A DNA stretch of 64,000 nt from Hyphomicrobiales bacterium (GTDB lineage: Bacteria > Pseudomonadota > Alphaproteobacteria > Rhizobiales > Rhizobiaceae). The DNA lies in NCBI GenBank assembly GCA_900466005.1, contig UEGQ01000004.1, positions 186,001 to 250,000 of the forward strand, in the 5' to 3' direction. Positions 9,760-17,407 of this stretch are shown here, piece by piece; the first letter of the stretch is position 1, and each line of letters opens with the position of its first letter. The position numbers and the translations under genes are program-made. Below the pieces are notes generated by a model. It did not search any database and was not told where the DNA came from. It worked only from the letters and a program-made list of their open reading frames with translations.

Positions 9760-10368
9760 TCATTTGCTCACCTCGATTGCCCGCCTGTAGAGCGCAAAGA
9801 CGCCCGGCGCCGTCTCGCGGATGAGCGTGACGTCACCGGCAATCAGTGACTGCATGACGAGCCCCTGGATCGTGCCGATGAAGAGCGTGGCCGCGGCTCT
9901 TTCGTCCAGCGATGCCGGCAGCTCACCGCGTTCCTTTCCTTCGGCGAGAAGGCGGCGCAGTCGCTCGCCGTATCGCTGGATGAGTGTCTGCGCCATGCGC
10001 TTGGCCAATGTCTGCTCACCGCGTTGCAGTTCTCCAAACAGCATCCGTGGCACACCCGGGTGTTCCGCGATGAATGCGATGTGCGTCATGAAGGCCGCCT
10101 CGAGAGCCGCGAGCGGAGAAGCCGCGGCGGAGGTCGATTTGTCGATCCGGGCGAGCAGGCGGTCGGAAACCCACTCCATGACCGCCTCGAGAATGGCGTC
10201 CTTGGATGGGAAATGCCTGAACAGGGCGCCCTGTGTCACTCCCATCCGCTTGGCGATCGCGCCCGTTGTTATGTCGCTCGGATTTTGCTCCGCGGCGAGC
10301 TCGACGACGGTTTCAATCGTCACCTCGCGTCGCTCCTCGGCGGAAAGGTAGGCCGGTCGAGAGATCAT
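9760..10368 (-). CDS. TetR-family repressor
   Basis: This 202-residue regulator has an N-terminal helix-turn-helix (ITTGAIAKRMGVTQGALFRHFPSKDAILEAVMEW), the TetR signature. Its helical C-terminal ligand domain resembles the AcrR/CerR type. GGAG seven bases before ATG 10368 supports the start. It is the first gene of the export operon, and a perfect 22-bp palindrome covers the promoter just upstream. It therefore probably represses itself and the exporter until the exported compound or a related signal binds. Confidence 0.92.
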   Translation of the reverse strand: MISRPAYLSAEERREVTIETVVELAAEQNPSDITTGAIAKRMGVTQGALFRHFPSKDAILEAVMEWVSDRLLARIDKSTSAAASPLAALEAAFMTHIAFIAEHPGVPRMLFGELQRGEQTLAKRMAQTLIQRYGERLRRLLAEGKERGELPASLDERAAATLFIGTIQGLVMQSLIAGDVTLIRETAPGVFALYRRAIEVSK

Positions 10369-10382
10369 GCTCGAACTCCGAA

Positions 10383-10404
10383 AGATAGTAATCGATTACT
10401 ATCT
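10383..10404. promoter_or_regulatory. TetR operator: perfect 22-bp palindrome
   Basis: The sequence is a flawless dyad centred between 10393 and 10394, with half-site AGATAGTAATC. It begins 15 bp upstream of the TetR start codon. Its right edge overlaps the predicted -10 element, so bound repressor would block RNA polymerase. No other palindrome of this length occurs nearby. Confidence 0.75.
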
Positions 10405-10428
10405 AATTGCTCGCGGCGATCGACGCAA
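10400..10428 (-). promoter_or_regulatory. Predicted sigma-70 promoter of the TetR-exporter operon
   Basis: Read on the minus strand, TTGCGT (10428-10423), a 17-bp spacer and TAGATA (10405-10400) form a housekeeping-type promoter. The -10 box is inside the TetR palindrome. The prediction comes from sequence alone. Confidence 0.45.
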
Positions 10429-10499
10429 GGGACCAAGCTGAATTTCGTATGAGATCGAGCGGCGCCCGGACACGCTGTCGCGGCGGGTTCGTCGCGCGC

Positions 10500-11495
10500 C
10501 TACCGTCCGAGCGAAAGCCTCGGCGACAGCACGACCATCCGCTCGTGGTTCTCCCCGGCATCACCGAGGGCGCGCAAGGCAAGGCTTGCCGCCGTTCGGC
10601 CGATCTCCCGGCGCGGCGAGTAGGAGGTCGCGATTGCCGCGGGCAGGGCATCGGTCAACTCCAGCCCGTTGAAGCCGGCCAGCAGGATCGTGCCAGGCAC
10701 GGAAATGTCGCGCTCGATGCAGGCGAAGAGGCCGCCCGCCGCCATGTCGTCGTTCGAATAATAGATGCAGTCGAGGCCACCTGCCTCGGCGAGCAGTGCC
10801 ATCGTCAGCCGCTTGCCCAGAACCGCAGAGGAGACCTGGTCTCCCACCTTCTCCACAACAAATCGCAACCCCGCCGCGGCCAGTGCGCGTTCGAACCCCG
10901 CCTTGCGCCGGGCGGCCCGTTGGTCCCGGTCGAGCCTGCTGCCGACATAGCCGAATTTTCGCCGCCCTTCCTTGAGGAGCGCCCGTCCCATCTCCTCTCC
11001 CGCCGCGGTATGCGAGAGCCCGACGCAATAGTCGATCGGCGTGCCGTCGATATCCATGATCTGGATGACCGGAATGGCGGCCTGTTTCAGAAGCCTGACG
11101 GTCTCCTCCGGTTGGTCGAGGCCGGTCACGATCATGGCCGCCGGCCGCCAGGAGAGCATGTTGCGGATGACGTCGCGTTCCTTGCCGGGGTCGTAGTCGG
11201 TCAGACCGAAGACGGCCTGCATGCCTGTCCCTTCCAGTGTCTCGCTGATGCCCGCGAGCACTTCCGGGAAGACGATGTTCGACATGCTGGGCACGACAAC
11301 GCCGATGAGATTGGTTCGTCTCGAAGAAAGCGAAAGCGCCAACCGGTTGCCGACATAGCCGACCCGCTCGGCCGCTTGGGTGACCCTGGTCATCGTTTCT
11401 TTCGAGACGTCGGCCGCGCCCCTGAGCGCGCGCGAGGCGGTCATCTTGGACACGCCGGCCGCCGCGGCGACTTCTTCGAGAGTGGGTCTTCGCAT
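10500..11495 (-). CDS. LacI-family transcription regulator
   Basis: This 331-residue repressor starts MRRPTLEEVAAAAGVSKMTASRALRGAADVS, a classic LacI helix-turn-helix and hinge. The hinge helix is followed by the periplasmic-binding-like core (NLIGVVVPSMSNIVFPEVLAGI). GTAGGATCC precedes ATG 11495. The frame stays open far upstream but has no start signal there. It diverges from the DenD/importer operon across a 283-bp region with CG-centred dyads typical of LacI operators, so it probably represses that operon. The overall pattern is nearest to GntR-like gluconate repressors of the LacI family. Confidence 0.92.
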   Translation of the reverse strand: MRRPTLEEVAAAAGVSKMTASRALRGAADVSKETMTRVTQAAERVGYVGNRLALSLSSRRTNLIGVVVPSMSNIVFPEVLAGISETLEGTGMQAVFGLTDYDPGKERDVIRNMLSWRPAAMIVTGLDQPEETVRLLKQAAIPVIQIMDIDGTPIDYCVGLSHTAAGEEMGRALLKEGRRKFGYVGSRLDRDQRAARRKAGFERALAAAGLRFVVEKVGDQVSSAVLGKRLTMALLAEAGGLDCIYYSNDDMAAGGLFACIERDISVPGTILLAGFNGLELTDALPAAIATSYSPRREIGRTAASLALRALGDAGENHERMVVLSPRLSLGR

Positions 11496-11570
11496 ACTGG
11501 ATCCTACCGGTCGTTCCGCCGACCCGCGCTGATGTGAATGTCGCCGTGGGCAAAGCAAACCGAACCCGCG

Positions 11571-11599
11571 TTGACAAGAGCGACTTGGTCGCCCTAGGT
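11571..11599 (+). promoter_or_regulatory. Predicted promoter of the DenD-importer operon
   Basis: TTGACA (11571-11576), a 17-bp spacer and CTAGGT (11594-11599) match the alphaproteobacterial form of a housekeeping promoter moderately well. The LacI-type dyads begin 4 bp downstream and would cover the transcription start. Confidence 0.45.
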
Positions 11600-11602
11600 T
11601 GG

Positions 11603-11630
11603 CGGTATCGATACCGGTACCGATAACGGT
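11603..11630. promoter_or_regulatory. Overlapping LacI-type operator dyads
   Basis: CGGTATCGATACCG (11603-11616) is a perfect 14-bp palindrome with a central CG. TACCGGTA (11612-11619) is a second perfect dyad, flanked by related GTACCGAT and TATCGAT arms up to the GATAACGGT at 11622-11630. CG-centred palindromes are the norm for LacI-family operators. They lie directly downstream of the predicted promoter of the 11779 operon and between the two divergent genes. Confidence 0.6.
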
Positions 11631-11778
11631 GCCTGCGAACGAGTGCAAGAGAGACACCGCTGCGTGAGCGTAGCGTTCTCGCGATACGCAGTGAGAAGAG
11701 GAGGCGGGCCGACCGGACGAAGGTCCTTCGAGCCCGAGAGGAAGAACCGACAGCACGTTCGAGGGAGGGGAGCCGCAG

Positions 11779-12765
11779 ATGCATGTTCTCGTGATCGGCG
11801 CCGCCGGCATGATCGGACGCAAGCTCGTCGAACGACTGGCGGCTTCGCCCTCCGCCCTTGGCGGTGAGATCGGGCGCCTGACGCTGGCTGATGCGGTTGC
11901 CCCCGTGGTTCCCGCTGCACTGCGGTCGGTCACGACGGCGCTGACCTTCGATCTTGCAGCGCCCGGCACGGCGCCGAGCCTGATCGAGGGCCGTCCCGAC
12001 GTCATCTTCCATCTCGCGGCGATCGTCTCCGGCGAGGCGGAGACCGATTTCGACAAGGGCTATGCGGTCAATCTCGAGGGAACGCGCGCACTCTTCGAGG
12101 CGATCCGGCGTGAGGGGCAACGGGAGCCCTATCGTCCGCGGGTCCTCTTCGCATCCTCCATCGCCGTCTTCGGCGCACCGTTTCCCGAAATCATCGGACC
12201 GGATTTCTTCACGACGCCGCTCACCAGCTACGGGACGCAAAAGGCGATCGCCGAACTGCTGCTTGCCGATTATTCCCGCCGCGGGATCTTCGACGGCGTC
12301 GGCATACGCCTGCCGACCATCTGCATTCGCCCCGGTGCACCGAACAAGGCGGCATCCGGCTTCTTCTCCAACATCCTGCGCGAGCCGCTTGCAGGCAAGG
12401 AAGCGGTGCTGCCGGTCGGCGAGGATGTCCGTCACTGGTTTGCGAGCCCCCGCTCGGCGGTCGGCTTCTTCATCCATGCGGCGACGATGGACACCAGCGC
12501 CATCGGCCCGCGCCGCAACCTCACCATGCCCGGGCTTTCGGCAACCGTCGGCGAGGAGATCGAGGCTCTCCGGCGTGTGGCCGGAGACAAGGCCGTTTCT
12601 CTGATCCGCCGCGAACCCGACCCGGTGATTACCGGGATCGTCGCCGGCTGGCCGACCAATTTCGACGCGAGCCGCGCGATGGCGCTGGGCTTCCGGGCGG
12701 AGACTGTCTTCGATGAGATCATCCGCATCCATGTCGAGGACGAGCTTGGAGGCCGACTGCCGTAA
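11779..12765 (+). CDS. denD: NAD-dependent epimerase/dehydratase-family enzyme, D-erythronate dehydrogenase-like
   Basis: This 328-residue extended short-chain dehydrogenase has Rossmann motif GAAGMIG at 7-13, LFASSIAVFG with the catalytic serine, and Y-x3-K as YGTQK. The overall pattern (HLAAIVSGEAETDFDKGYAVNLEGTR, IRLPTICIRPGAPNKAASGFFSNILREPL) matches the DenD group. DenD oxidises C2 of D-erythronate in C4 acid-sugar catabolism. The usual partner genes (four-carbon kinase, isomerase, decarboxylase) are not next to it. Instead an importer follows 140 bp later. Family placement is confident; the exact substrate is not. Confidence 0.8.
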   Translation: MHVLVIGAAGMIGRKLVERLAASPSALGGEIGRLTLADAVAPVVPAALRSVTTALTFDLAAPGTAPSLIEGRPDVIFHLAAIVSGEAETDFDKGYAVNLEGTRALFEAIRREGQREPYRPRVLFASSIAVFGAPFPEIIGPDFFTTPLTSYGTQKAIAELLLADYSRRGIFDGVGIRLPTICIRPGAPNKAASGFFSNILREPLAGKEAVLPVGEDVRHWFASPRSAVGFFIHAATMDTSAIGPRRNLTMPGLSATVGEEIEALRRVAGDKAVSLIRREPDPVITGIVAGWPTNFDASRAMALGFRAETVFDEIIRIHVEDELGGRLP

Positions 12766-12905
12766 TCGCCGTACACCGTCGGCCTGGCGCCGGCCACTGA
12801 AAGCATGCCGCCCGTTCCGGTGGCGCAGGAGTTGAGGAGCTCCGCGTTCAACCGGGAAGGGCGAGAAACAAGAGATCTGACCGATTGCACTCTGGGAGGA
12901 GACGC

Positions 12906-13973
12906 ATGGCCAATGTCCAGTTCGCCGACGTACGCAAGTCCTTCGGCGCCTTTCCCGTCATCAAGGGCGTGAGCATCGACATCGAGGACGGCGAGTTCGT
13001 CATCCTCGTCGGCCCGTCCGGTTGCGGAAAATCGACCCTTCTGCGGATGCTTGCCGGGCTGGAGAACATTTCCGGCGGCGAGATCCGCATCGGCGGGCGC
13101 ATGGTCAACAACCTGCCGCCGAAGGAACGTGACATCGCCATGGTGTTCCAGAACTACGCGCTCTATCCGCACATGACGGTCGCCAAGAACATGGCCTTCT
13201 CGCTGATGCTGAACGCCGCGCCGAAGGAGGAGATCGACCGTCGCGTCAACTACGCCGCCGGCATTCTCGGCCTGATGAACCTGCTCGATCGCTATCCGCG
13301 GCAGCTCTCGGGCGGTCAGCGCCAGCGCGTCGCCATGGGGCGCGCGATCGTGCGGGACCCGCAGGTCTTCCTGTTCGACGAACCGTTGTCGAACCTCGAC
13401 GCCAAGCTGCGCGTCGCCATGCGCGCCGAGATCAAGGAATTGCACCACCGCCTGAAGACGACGACGGTCTACGTCACCCACGACCAGATCGAGGCGATGA
13501 CCATGGCCGACAAGATCGTCGTCATGCATGACGGCCGCGTCGAGCAGATCGGCTCGCCGCTCGAACTCTACGACTATCCGGACAATCTCTTCGTCGCCGG
13601 GTTCATCGGCTCGCCCGCCATGAACATGATCAAGGGCAAGCTGGATCCGGAGAACCCGCAGGTTTTCGTGGCGAGCGATGGCACGCGCCTGCCCCTGGCG
13701 AAGCCCTTTGCCCAGGCGGTCGGTCGCAGCCTCGTCTACGGCCTGCGCCCGGAATACATCCAGCTCGGCGGGGACAGCCTGAAGGCCAAGGTCATCGTCA
13801 CCGAGCCGACCGGCTACGAAACACAGATCATCGCCAATTTCGGCGGCGGAGAGATCACCTGCATTTTCCGCGAGCGCATTGACGTGCAGCCGGGTGAGCC
13901 GATCGGCATCACCATTGATCCGGCGCATGTCCATCTCTTCGACGAGGAGACAGGCATGCGGCTCGTCGGGTGA
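12906..13973 (+). CDS. ABC importer ATPase, MalK/UgpC type
   Basis: This 355-residue ATPase has Walker [10 protein letters not shown] at 36-44, signature LSGGQRQRV, Walker [12 protein letters not shown] and [11 protein letters not shown]-terminal MOP/OB-fold regulatory region begins around 240. The ATG at 12906 follows a GGGAGGAG ribosome-binding site; an upstream in-frame start at 12885 lacks one. It precedes its binding protein and permeases, an order (K-E-F-G) different from the importer at the left edge. It is presumably controlled by the LacI repressor at 10500-11495. Confidence 0.93.
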   Translation: MANVQFADVRKSFGAFPVIKGVSIDIEDGEFVILVGPSGCGKSTLLRMLAGLENISGGEIRIGGRMVNNLPPKERDIAMVFQNYALYPHMTVAKNMAFSLMLNAAPKEEIDRRVNYAAGILGLMNLLDRYPRQLSGGQRQRVAMGRAIVRDPQVFLFDEPLSNLDAKLRVAMRAEIKELHHRLKTTTVYVTHDQIEAMTMADKIVVMHDGRVEQIGSPLELYDYPDNLFVAGFIGSPAMNMIKGKLDPENPQVFVASDGTRLPLAKPFAQAVGRSLVYGLRPEYIQLGGDSLKAKVIVTEPTGYETQIIANFGGGEITCIFRERIDVQPGEPIGITIDPAHVHLFDEETGMRLVG

Positions 13974-14043
13974 ACTGGAATGACTGTGCCCGCAGAGAGG
14001 AGCTGCCGGCACGACGTGAAGCACGAAACCGCGGCATTCGCCG

Positions 14044-14078
14044 ACGGGACAGGCGGTGTCGCGTGACCAGTGTCCCGT
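14044..14078 (+). other. Inverted repeat before the binding-protein gene
   Basis: ACGGGACA (14044-14051) pairs with TGTCCCGT (14071-14078) across a 19-nt loop, 19 bp upstream of the binding-protein ATG. It could be an mRNA stem that processes or stabilises the downstream message. The long loop makes this weak. Confidence 0.3.
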
Positions 14079-14097
14079 ACTTGGAGGAGGAGCATTC

Positions 14098-15408
14098 ATG
14101 ACGATCAAGAGAAGAACATTCCTTGCCGGCACTGCCGGCCTCATTGGCGCCAGCGGTTTTCCGGCGTTCGGACTCCGGCCGGCCCTTGCGGCCGAACCCA
14201 CCTATACGCCGGAGGCCGGCGCCAGCCTGCGTCTCCTGCGCTGGGCACCCTTCGTGCAGGGTGACGAGGAGGCATGGCTCGCCAACACGAAGAAGTTCAC
14301 CGAGGCGACCGGCGTCGAAGTGCGTGTCGACAAGGAAAGCTGGGAGGACATCCGGCCGAAGGCTGCCGTCGCCGCCAATGTCGGCGCGGGTCCCGACCTC
14401 GTGATGTGCTGGTTCGACGATGCCCATCAATATCCGGACAAGCTCGTGGACCTGACCGAGCTCGGCACCTATCTCGACGGCAAGTACGGCGGCTTCTACG
14501 ACGGCCTGAAGGGCTATGCGATGCGCGACGGCAAGTTCATCGCCATGCCGCTGACGGCGATCGGCAACGCGGTCGTCTACCGCGACAGCCACATGAAGGC
14601 GGCGGGCTTCAGCGAGTTCCCGAAGGATACGGCAGGCTTCCTCGAACTCTGCAAGGCGATGAAGGCCAAGGGAACGCCGGCCGGCTTCCCGCACGGCAAG
14701 GCGGTCGGCGACGGCAACAACTACGCCCACTGGCTGCTCTGGAGCCACGGCGGGAAGATGGTGGACGAAAGCGGTCAGGTGACGATCAATTCGCCGGAGA
14801 CGCTGGCAGCGTTGAACTACGCGAAGGAGCTCTATGCGACCTTCATTCCCGGTACGGAGAGCTGGCTCGACATCAACAACAACCGCGCCTTCCTCGCCGG
14901 CCAGGTATCGCTGACGGCCAACGGGGTCTCGGTCTATTACGCGGCCAAGAAGGATCCGAACCTCGCCGAGATTGCCGAGGACATGCGCAGCACCAACTTC
15001 CCGGTCGGTCCGGTGGGCAAGAGCGTGGAACTGCACCAGACAAGCTCGTTGCTCGTCTTCAACCACACGAAATACCCGGAAGCCGCCAAGGCCTACGTCA
15101 AGTTCATGATGGAAGCCGACCAGATGAACGCGTGGATCAAGGGCTCCAGTGCCTATTGCTGCCAGCCGCTGAAGGCCTTTGCCGACAATCCGGTCTGGAC
15201 GGAAAATCCGATCCATGCGCCCTATGCCAAGGCGTCCGAGACCCTGCGCCCGAACGGCTATGCCGGTCCTCTCGGCTATGCATCCGCCGCCGTGATGGCC
15301 GACTACGTGCTGGTCGACATGTTCGCCTCCGTCGTGACGGGCGCGGCCACGCCGGAGGATGCCATTGCGCAGGCCGAGAAGCGGGCGAACCGTTACTACC
15401 GCGTCTGA
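14098..15408 (+). CDS. ABC importer solute-binding protein with Tat-type signal
   Basis: This 436-residue periplasmic binding protein belongs to the family-1 (MalE-like) group. The N terminus MTIKRRTFLAGTAGLIGAS carries a twin-arginine RRTFL motif before a hydrophobic stretch ending about ALA-AEP (residue 31), so export is probably by the Tat route after folding. GGAGGAGG sets ATG 14098. The mature part (LRLLRWAPFVQGDEEAWLANTKKF) is the usual ligand-binding fold. It lies between the ATPase and the two permeases of the same operon, and a strong hairpin follows its stop. Confidence 0.93.
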   Translation: MTIKRRTFLAGTAGLIGASGFPAFGLRPALAAEPTYTPEAGASLRLLRWAPFVQGDEEAWLANTKKFTEATGVEVRVDKESWEDIRPKAAVAANVGAGPDLVMCWFDDAHQYPDKLVDLTELGTYLDGKYGGFYDGLKGYAMRDGKFIAMPLTAIGNAVVYRDSHMKAAGFSEFPKDTAGFLELCKAMKAKGTPAGFPHGKAVGDGNNYAHWLLWSHGGKMVDESGQVTINSPETLAALNYAKELYATFIPGTESWLDINNNRAFLAGQVSLTANGVSVYYAAKKDPNLAEIAEDMRSTNFPVGPVGKSVELHQTSSLLVFNHTKYPEAAKAYVKFMMEADQMNAWIKGSSAYCCQPLKAFADNPVWTENPIHAPYAKASETLRPNGYAGPLGYASAAVMADYVLVDMFASVVTGAATPEDAIAQAEKRANRYYRV

Positions 15409-15420
15409 TTGTTCGTCGCT

Positions 15421-15448
15421 CGGGAGCGCGGGAAGGTCCGCGCTCCCG
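15421..15448 (+). other. Post-binding-protein mRNA hairpin
   Basis: CGGGAGCGCGG pairs perfectly with CCGCGCTCCCG across a 6-nt loop, starting 13 bp after the binding-protein stop codon. There is no strong T-tract, so partial termination or 3'-end protection is likelier than full termination. Such stems often make binding-protein mRNA more abundant than permease mRNA. Confidence 0.7.
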
Positions 15449-15479
15449 CATCCCGATCCTTTTCTGGAGTGAAACACCG

Positions 15480-16421
15480 ATGACGATGACGACAACGGAT
15501 CCCGGTCCTCCGCAGCGCTCGCTTTGGTCGCGGCTCGGCAACAATCGGGATGTGCTCGGCTTCCTCTTCATGCTGCCGGCCGCGGTCTTCCTGCTTTGTT
15601 TCCTCACCTATCCGCTGGGGCTCGGCGTGTGGCTCGGCTTCACCGATACGAGGATCGGCAGGGAAGGCATCTTCATCGGCCTCGAGAACTACGAGTTTCT
15701 CTGGGACGACAGCGTCTTCTGGCTTTCGGTCTTCAATACCGTTCTCTATACGGCGGCCGCATCGGCGCTGAAGTTTGCGCTCGGCCTCTGGCTGGCCCTG
15801 CTCCTCAACGAGCATCTGCCGGTCAAGTCGTTCTTTCGGGCGATCGTGCTGCTTCCCTGGGTGGTCCCGACGGTCCTGTCGGCGCTGGCGTTCTGGTGGA
15901 TCTACGATTCCCAGTTCTCGATCATCTCCTGGTCGCTCATCGAGCTCGGTCTCATCGACCAGCCGATCAACTTCCTCGGCGATCCCACCAATGCGCGGAT
16001 CTCCGTCATCGCCGCCAATGTCTGGCGCGGCATCCCCTTCGTCGCGATTTCCCTGCTCGCGGGCCTGCAGACGATTCCGGCTTCCCTGCAGGAAGCCGCC
16101 TCGCTCGACGGCGCCACAAGCTGGCAGCGTTTCCGTTACGTGACGCTGCCGATGCTGACGCCGATCATCGCTGTCGTCATGACGTTTTCGGTGCTCTTCA
16201 CCTTCACCGATTTCCAGTTGATCTATGTGCTGACCAAGGGCGGACCGGTCAATGCCACGCATCTGATGGCGACGCTTTCCTTCCAGCGCGCTATCCCCGG
16301 CGGGCAACTGGGGGAGGGGGCGGCGATCGCCGTCGCCATGATCCCCTTCCTGCTCGCCGCCATCATGTTTTCCTTCTTCGGGCTGCAGCGCCGCAAGTGG
16401 CAGCAGGGGGGAGGCGACTGA
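15480..16421 (+). CDS. ABC importer permease, MalF/UgpA type
   Basis: This 313-residue inner-membrane subunit starts at ATG 15480; a second ATG two codons on is equally usable, and TGGAG lies 10 bp before. The in-frame open stretch upstream only reads through the binding-protein gene out of frame and is not coding. Six hydrophobic helices begin at DVLGFLFMLPAAVFLLCFL. The coupling loop is LQEAASLDGATSWQRFRYVT. It lies in the K-E-F-G operon, 2 bp before the next permease. Confidence 0.92.
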   Translation: MTMTTTDPGPPQRSLWSRLGNNRDVLGFLFMLPAAVFLLCFLTYPLGLGVWLGFTDTRIGREGIFIGLENYEFLWDDSVFWLSVFNTVLYTAAASALKFALGLWLALLLNEHLPVKSFFRAIVLLPWVVPTVLSALAFWWIYDSQFSIISWSLIELGLIDQPINFLGDPTNARISVIAANVWRGIPFVAISLLAGLQTIPASLQEAASLDGATSWQRFRYVTLPMLTPIIAVVMTFSVLFTFTDFQLIYVLTKGGPVNATHLMATLSFQRAIPGGQLGEGAAIAVAMIPFLLAAIMFSFFGLQRRKWQQGGGD

Positions 16422-16423
16422 CC

Positions 16424-17335
16424 ATGGAGCCGACCATGAACACCAAGAGCTCAGTTCCCGAGGCCGTTCTGACCGACGACAGCCAGGGCATGTCCTATCT
16501 CAGCAGCCTGCCGCGGCGGGTCATGACGATCTACCTGCCGCTCGCCGTCTTCGTCTTCGTGCTGCTCTTTCCCTTCTACTGGATGGCGATCACGGCGGTG
16601 AAGCCGAATTCCCAGCTGACGGATTACGACAATTACAGCCCCTTCTGGGTGGTCGATGCGACGCTCGACCACATCAAGTACCTGCTCTTCGAGACGTCCT
16701 ATCCGGGATGGCTCTGGAACACGATGCTGGTGGCGGTCGCCTCGACGGCGCTTTCGCTCTTCGCGGCGGTGCTCGGTGCCTATGCGATCGAGCGCATCCG
16801 CTTCTCCGGCTCGCGCTCGGTCGGGCTGATGATCTTCCTCGCCTATCTCGTGCCGCCGTCGATCCTGTTCATCCCGCTCGCCTTCATCGTCTTCAAGATC
16901 GGCATCTACGACACGCGCATGGCGCTGATCTTCACCTATCCGACCTTCCTCATTCCCTTCTGCACCTGGCTGCTGATGGGCTACTTCCGCTCGATCCCCT
17001 TCGAGCTCGAAGAGAGCGCGCTGGTCGACGGGGCGAGCCGTCTCCAGATTCTCACCAAGATCATCCTGCCGCTCGCGGTGCCGGGGCTGATCTCGGCCGG
17101 CATCTTCGCCTTCACGCTGTCGTGGAACGAGTTCATCTACGCACTCACCTTCATCCAGTCGTCGGAGAACAAGACTGTGCCGGTCGGCGTGCTGACGGAA
17201 CTGGTGCGCGGCGATATCTTCGAATGGGGATCGCTGATGGCAGGCGCGCTCTTCGGCTCGCTGCCCGTGGTCATCCTCTATTCCTTCTTCGTCGACTACT
17301 ACGTCTCGTCGATGACCGGTGCGGTGAAGGAATGA
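16424..17335 (+). CDS. ABC importer permease, MalG/UgpE type
   Basis: This 303-residue partner permease starts at ATG 16424 (MEPTMNTKSS); ATG 16436 is an alternative. GGGGGAGG is 11 bp before the first. The first helix is about residues 31-51 (IYLPLAVFVFVLLFPFYWMA) and the coupling loop reads EESALVDGASRLQILTKIIL. It is the last gene of the LacI-controlled operon, and a GC-rich hairpin follows 14 bp after its stop. Confidence 0.92.
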   Translation: MEPTMNTKSSVPEAVLTDDSQGMSYLSSLPRRVMTIYLPLAVFVFVLLFPFYWMAITAVKPNSQLTDYDNYSPFWVVDATLDHIKYLLFETSYPGWLWNTMLVAVASTALSLFAAVLGAYAIERIRFSGSRSVGLMIFLAYLVPPSILFIPLAFIVFKIGIYDTRMALIFTYPTFLIPFCTWLLMGYFRSIPFELEESALVDGASRLQILTKIILPLAVPGLISAGIFAFTLSWNEFIYALTFIQSSENKTVPVGVLTELVRGDIFEWGSLMAGALFGSLPVVILYSFFVDYYVSSMTGAVKE

Positions 17336-17349
17336 CCCAGAAACGAAGA

Positions 17350-17375
17350 TCCGGCCTGACGAAGCGCAGGCCGGA
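17350..17375. terminator. Hairpin between convergent operons
   Basis: TCCGGCCTG (17350-17358) pairs perfectly with CAGGCCGGA (17367-17375) across 8 nt. It lies in the 72-bp gap between convergent stop codons at 17335 and 17408, where it could terminate both transcripts. There is no T-tract, so the mechanism is uncertain. Confidence 0.55.
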
Positions 17376-17407
17376 CCTCGCAAGGATGTCGGTGGCAGTG
17401 TGCCGCC

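Noticed and set aside
10561..12732. A 723-residue minus-strand frame spanning the LacI and DenD genes.
   Set aside because: It is an out-of-phase shadow of two strongly supported divergent genes, with low-complexity composition and no recognisable domain.
14274..15479. A 715-residue plus-strand frame that runs through the binding-protein gene into the permease.
   Set aside because: The part before 15480 is arginine-rich antiphase reading of the clear Tat-signal binding-protein gene; only the permease part from ATG 15480 has family features and a ribosome-binding site.
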